NCBI GenBank assembly: GCA_030674185.1
Contig: CM060312.1
Coordinates: 73,483,237-73,547,236 of the forward strand
Source: Monoplex corrugatus
Lineage: Eukaryota; Mollusca; Gastropoda; Littorinimorpha; Ranellidae
DNA length: 64,000 nt
Direction of reading: 5' to 3'
Each line of letters starts with the position of its first letter. Positions within the stretch are counted from its first letter, which is position 1. A program made the position numbers and the translations under genes. Of this stretch, positions 59,126 to 64,000 are shown one piece after another. The notes below the pieces were generated by a model that made no database searches, had not been told where the DNA came from, and saw nothing but the letters and a program-made list of their open reading frames with translations.

Positions 59126-59160
<35 letters not shown>

Positions 59161-59185
59161 CGCGCGTGCGTGCGTGCATGTGTGA
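58911..59185. repeat. (CT)n and (GT)n tract
   Basis: (CT)n/(CTGT)n at 58911-59115, then (GT)n at 59116-59160 and a short GCGT run. Confidence 0.95.
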
Positions 59186-59644
59186 GTGTGGAATTTGGGG
59201 GAAAAAACTGAGGCAGCATCAATACTGGCCATGACTGTCTTCTTTAATTCAAGGCCTAACTAATCAACAGATTTTCGGAAATGCTGTGTGCTCCTAAGCT
59301 TTCTTTTGCGTCCACTTCTTTGATACTGTTTCACAACCACCGTAATTCCAGTTCCTACAAAGAAATATCAAGAACAGTCAAACAGTATACTGTTTGCAAA
59401 GTCTTACTAAGCACTACAGACAACAACAGACAGGAGAGAAGCACGTAGCACAAGCTTGATGAAACAAAGAAGACAGGAGGAAGACGTGCCGACAACAACC
59501 ACTTCAAAAAGAACAAGTGTAGCAAGCAAGAAAACCCTCGCCATGGCTATCTTCTGTCATTTACATCAGCAAAGAGAATAACTTTTACTGTGCTTGTGAA
59601 CCACAATGTTCTAAAGGGAATTATCATCATCATATACATCATTA
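59186..59644. other. Unassigned sequence with dispersed-repeat leader
   Basis: 59440-59600 matches the leaders of the 61-bp and 53-bp arrays (CAACAACCACTTCAAAAAG, then AAAACCCTCGCCATGG) but no array follows here. Confidence 0.5.
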
Positions 59645-59982
59645 TGTGACCCAGTATGAGAAAACCCGGTTAAACTCGCAGCCAGCCAAACATAGATATG
59701 GCTAAATATCTTTCTGTACTTTGAGCCTTTAACATCTAATCTTCAGTTTATAAAAGTCTTGTAATTTCTTACAACTGAAAGCACCCTTAAAGCTTACTTT
59801 TTCAAATTTTTACAAGCAAAACCTACCTACAGTGTTCAAATGCATCTAAAAAGAAAACTATATAAAAAAGAGAAAATCCATTTTAATTTTCGGCATGTTA
59901 AATCATAAACTTCAAAATGCCGAATAGAATTTGAAAACTGAAAATTTTGCACGTTAGTCTGGTTCTCCCATAGTGGGTCACA
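59645..59982. mobile_element. TA-flanked MITE (Tc1/mariner-type size and target)
   Basis: Terminal inverted repeats TGTGACCCAGTATGAGAAAA and (reverse complement of the right end) TGTGACCCACTATGGGAGAA match at about 17 of 20 positions. TA dinucleotides flank both ends (59643-59644 and 59983-59984). The 338-bp interior is AT-rich and non-coding. Confidence 0.7.
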
Positions 59983-60480
59983 TATGCACAAGTTATTCAA
60001 AATACATACAAATGCCACATTTGTTAAAAACATACCATACTGCATTTGCCGTGTTTATTATTATCTATTTTTTATCACGACAGACTTACAATGTTGTCGA
60101 AAGTCGGACTGCTCTTCTTGGGGACAGTTATCGCCACAACGAAGCGCCATCCACTGTTGTTCATTTTTCTTTTTTCTTCTTGTGTACGTGTATTTCTGTT
60201 TACCTATGAAAATGGTTTTATTGTTGAATTTTGCCAGGGATGAATCCTAAGTTGCTGTGGAATCTATAACATGCGCTGAATGGGTGTCGCGGAAGGGACC
60301 TCGGTTTATCGCCTCACCCGAGAGACTAACCCCTAAATGACCATTTATCATCTAGTGAAGGGGAAAAAACTCCCTGTCTGATCCGTGTTTAGAACCTAGG
60401 TTTCTCACGTCCAAGGAATGTGTTTTCATCACTACGCCAGTCACCCTGTACTATGGGCTTCTTGCTAACAGTCAAAGACA
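59983..60480. other. Unassigned sequence with a possible reverse SINE head
   Basis: On minus, 60380-60455 has a tRNA-like pattern (GGCGTAGTGATGAAAACACA to CCTAGGTTCTAAACACGG) with a weak B-box. No gene is seen. Confidence 0.3.
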
Positions 60481-62535
60481 TGGAGAGTACACTAGCCAGA
60501 GAATCGTGATGAACAAGCTGATGAAACAATTGAGACAGGAAGAAGATATACCGGCAACAACCGCTTCAAAAAAGGAACAGGTGCAGTGAGAAAACCCTCG
60601 CCATTGCTGTCTTCTCTCATTTGTATGAGCCAAGAGACTTATGTTCGTGATCCATACCAACTGTCTACGACTAAAAAGTCTTTGCTAGTAGAATTCCTTT
60701 CTGCTATGCTGTAACTGCCTACACTTAAAGGCCTTTGCTTGTAGTATTATTGTCTGCTGTTCTGTAACTACCTACAGCTAAACGTCTTTGCTAGTACTAC
60801 TATTTTCTGCTGTTCTGTAACTGCCTACAGCTAAACGTCTTTGTTAGTACTACTATTTTCTGCTGTTCTGTAACTACCTACTGCTAAACGTCTTTGCTAG
60901 TACTACTATTTTCTGCTGTTCTGTAACTACCTACAGCTAAACGTCTTTGCTAGTACTATTATTTTCTGCTGTTCTGTAACTACCTACAGCTAAACGTCTT
61001 TGCTAGTACTACTATTTTCTGCTGTTCTGTAACTACCTACAGCTAAACGTCTTTGCTAGTACTACTATTTTCTGCTGTTCTGTAACTACCTACAGCTAAA
61101 CGTCTTTGCTAGTACTACTATTTTCTGCTGTTCTGTAACTACCTACAGCTAAACGTCTTTGCTAGTACTACTATTTTCTGCTGTTCTGTAACTACCTACA
61201 GCTAAACGTCTTTGCTAGTACTACTATTTTCTGCTGTTCTGTAACTACCTACAGCTAAACGTCTTTGCTAGTACTACTATTTTCTGCTGTTCTGTAACTA
61301 CCTACAGCTAAACGTCTTTGCTAGTACTACTATTTTCTGCTGTTCTGTAACTACCTACAGCTAAACGTCTTTGCTAGTACTACTATTTTCTGCTGTTCTG
61401 TAACTACCTACAGCTAAACGTCTTTGCTAGTACTACTATTTTCTGCTGTTCTGTAACTACCTACAGCTAAACGTCTTTGCTAGTACTACTATTGTCTGCT
61501 GTTCTGTAACTACCTACAGCTAAACGTCTTTGCTAGTACTACTATTTTCTGCTGTTCTGTAACTACCTACAGCTAAACGTCTTTGCTAGTACTACTATTT
61601 TCTGCTGTTCTGTAACTATCTACAGCTAAACGTCTTTGCTAGTACTACTATTTTCTGCTGTTCTGTAACTACCTACAGCTAAACGTCTTTGCTAGTACTA
61701 CTATTTTCTGCTGTTCTGTAACTACCTACTGCTAAACGTCTTTGCTAGTACTACTATTGTCTGCTGTTCTGTAACTATCTACAGCTAAACGTCTTTGCTA
61801 GTACTACTATTTTCTGCTGTTCTGTAACTATCTACAGCTAAACGTCTTTGCTAGTACTACTATTTTCTGCTGTTCTGTAACTACCTACAGCTAAACGTCT
61901 TTGCTAGTACTACTATTTTCTGCTGTTCTGTAACTACCTACAGCTAAACGTCTTTGCTAGTACTACTATTTTCTGCTGTTCTGTAACTACTACAGCTAAA
62001 CGTCTTTGCTAGTACTACTAATTTTCTGCTGTTCTGTAACTATCTACAGCTAAACGTCTTTGCTAGTACTACTATTTTCTGCTGTTCTGTAACTATCTAC
62101 AGCTAAACGTCTTTGCTAGTACTACTATTTTCTGCTGTTCTGTAACTATCTACAGCTAAACGTCTTTGCTAGTACTACTATTTTCTGCTGTTCTGTAACT
62201 ATCTACAGCTAAACGTCTTTGCTAGTACTACTATTTTCTGCTGTTCTGTAACTATCTACAGCTAAACGTCTTTGCTAGTACTACTATTTTCTGCTGTTCT
62301 GTAACTACCTACAGCTAAACGTCTTTGCTAGTACTACTATTTTCTGCTGTTCTGTAACTATCTACAGCTAAACGTCTTTGCTAGTACTACTATTTTCTGC
62401 TGTTCTGTAACTATCTACAGCTAAACGTCTTTGCTAGTACTACTATTTTCTGCTGTTCTGTAACTACCTACAGCTACCTACAGCTAAACGTCTTTGCTAG
62501 TACTATTTTCTCTTGTGCTGTAACTGCTTTGGCTG
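60481..62535. repeat. 53-bp tandem satellite
   Basis: A dispersed-repeat leader (60490-60650) is followed by about 34 copies of a 53-bp unit (TAACTACCTACAGCTAAACG, TCTTTGCTAGTACTACTATT and TTCTGCTGTTCTG). The first two or three units at 60660-60790 are diverged; the interior is almost invariant. Diverged units resume at 63076-63280 beyond an RTE insertion. Confidence 0.95.
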
Positions 62536-63075
62536 GCCATCAGAAATAGCTATCAGAATCGGCCAAGCCAAAACAGCATTCAAGAAGATGAAAAGCGTTC
62601 TTACCCACAAATGCCTATCAATTAACATCAGGAAGAGAGTTCTTGAATGTTATATAGAACCGATAATGTTATACGGTTGTCAGGTGTGGACAGTCAACAC
62701 GCAAAGCCAGAACAAGACTGAGGCAGCCGAAATGTGGTTTCTAAGAAGAATGTTGAGACTTCCATGGACAGCAAAGAAAACAAAAGAGACAGCCTTGATG
62801 GAAGCAGACACAAGAAGATCATTCACAAGGAAGGTTAGGAAAAGACCAGCAATATTTATGGGCCATTTTATGAAGAAAGGGGAATTAGAGCACCTGGTCA
62901 CAACAGGAAAGCTGGAGGGAAAGACAGCATCAGGTAGACCCAGGGAAAAAATCTTGGACGGACTTGCAGGGTGGCTGAGGACAGAAAGGATGGAAGATGT
63001 GCTTGCGGCAACAAGGGATATGGAGGGCCATGATCGCTACCGCCATGCGGCAGGGCACATAATGATGATGATGTG
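62536..63075 (+). mobile_element. RTE-type fragment inserted in the 53-bp array
   Basis: The plus frame reads SEIAIRIGQAKTAFKKMKSV, EPIMLYGCQVWTV, EMWFLRRMLRLPWTAKKTKE and KLEGKTASGRPREKILDGL without interruption. It ends in (ATG)n at 63060-63073. Array-like GTGCTGTAACTG (62515) and GTGCTGTTACTG (63073) flank it. Confidence 0.8.
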
Positions 63076-63380
63076 CTGTTACTGACTACATCTAAAGGTC
63101 TTTGCTTGTTGTATTCTGTTTTGCTATACTGTAACCGCCTACTGCCAAAAGTCTTTTGCTTGTTGTATTCTTTCTTGCTGCACTCTAACTGCCTTCAGCT
63201 AAAGGTGTTTGATAGTTGTGTTCTTTGCTGTAACTGCCTTCAGTGCAAGGTAATTTACCTGTAGTATTCCTTTCTGCTGTGCCGTGTCTCTCCACTGGTT
63301 CACCTGTACTTGATGTTACTGTGATGTATATTGTTTTCCATGCTTACCCCTCCCCTTATCATATCGTTTCATATCAGCCG
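63076..63380. repeat. Diverged continuation of the 53-bp array
   Basis: About four degenerate units (CTAAAGGTCTTTGCTTGTTG, then a GCTATACTGTAAC-like word) run to about 63285. Unassigned sequence follows. Confidence 0.7.
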
Positions 63381-63387
63381 AAGGCAG

Positions 63388-63683
<296 letters not shown>

Positions 63684-63711
63684 TCTCTCTCTCTCTCTCT
63701 GTCTGTCTGTG

Positions 63712-63752
<41 letters not shown>

Positions 63753-63894
63753 GCCTGCCTGTCTGTGTGTCTGTGTGTCTGTGTGTGTGTGTGTGTGCAT
63801 ATGTATGTGTGTGTGTGCAGTTCTCGCTCTTTTTCTGTACATGAGTGCGCGCGCACTGACTATATATATATTATTATTATATATATATATATAT

Positions 63895-63983
<89 letters not shown>

Positions 63984-64000
63984 GTCACAGAAGTGTGTGA
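63684..64000. repeat. (CTGT)n, (GT)n, (TA)n, (CT)n microsatellites to window end
   Basis: (CTGT)n at 63698-63765, (GT)n to 63818, (TA)n/(ATT) at 63860-63911, (GT)n at 63912-63948, then (CTGT)n and (CT)n. Confidence 0.95.

Noticed and set aside
59260..59354. Possible minus-strand terminal exon (31 codons after a TTTCTTTGTAG acceptor-like site)
   Set aside because: The frame is short, has no partner exon, a weak acceptor and no family similarity; chance is likely.
62515..63084. 12-bp target duplication around the RTE fragment in the 53-bp array
   Set aside because: GTGCTGTAACTG and GTGCTGTTACTG are near-matches, but the array unit itself contains this word, so it need not be a duplication.

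Overview
The window is eukaryotic, animal-type repeat-rich DNA, most likely from a mollusc, probably a gastropod. That placement is an inference from the repeat families, the microsatellite load and intron-scale spacing; no species marker was found. There are no bacterial operons, rRNA genes or CRISPR arrays. Most of the 64 kb is transposable elements, tandem arrays and (CA)n/(CT)n microsatellites. Most open frames of 60-300 residues are microsatellite translations.

Layout. 0-11 kb: fragments of an RTE-type retrotransposon with (GAT)n tails, tRNA-derived SINEs, palindromic TTAA-flanked MITEs, three tRNA-like sequences, a 38-bp minisatellite and a diverged fragment of an R2-like element. 11.2-26.2 kb: a large inverted repeat made of two head-to-head, internally deleted PIF/Harbinger-type elements. 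Each keeps the first exon of a HARBI1-like transposase and the first exon of a MADF-domain protein. Each arm was later invaded by a different non-LTR retrotransposon. The left arm holds a 5.9-kb I-superfamily-type element (ORF1 with an SGNH-like domain; ORF2 with APE endonuclease, RT and RNase H). The right arm holds an R2-like, restriction-like-endonuclease element in a head-to-tail tandem: one complete-looking copy and one 5'-truncated copy inside a single 7-bp target duplication. The opposite arm shows the empty site in each case. 26-38 kb: RTE fragments, microsatellites, a 33-bp minisatellite inside a foldback MITE, a pentanucleotide block and an eroded ~80-bp array. 38-55 kb, minus strand: three exons with matching phases form the 3' part of a host gene for a cysteine-rich protein with a C-terminal hydrophobic (GPI-type or membrane) tail. 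Its introns hold SINEs, MITEs, RTE copies and a 43-bp minisatellite. 55-64 kb: microsatellites, a TA-flanked MITE, 61-bp and 53-bp tandem arrays, and an RTE fragment inside the 53-bp array.

The only host protein gene I can support is the three-exon gene on the minus strand. The other recognisable coding sequence belongs to mobile elements. Family calls come from motifs read by eye; no database search was run.
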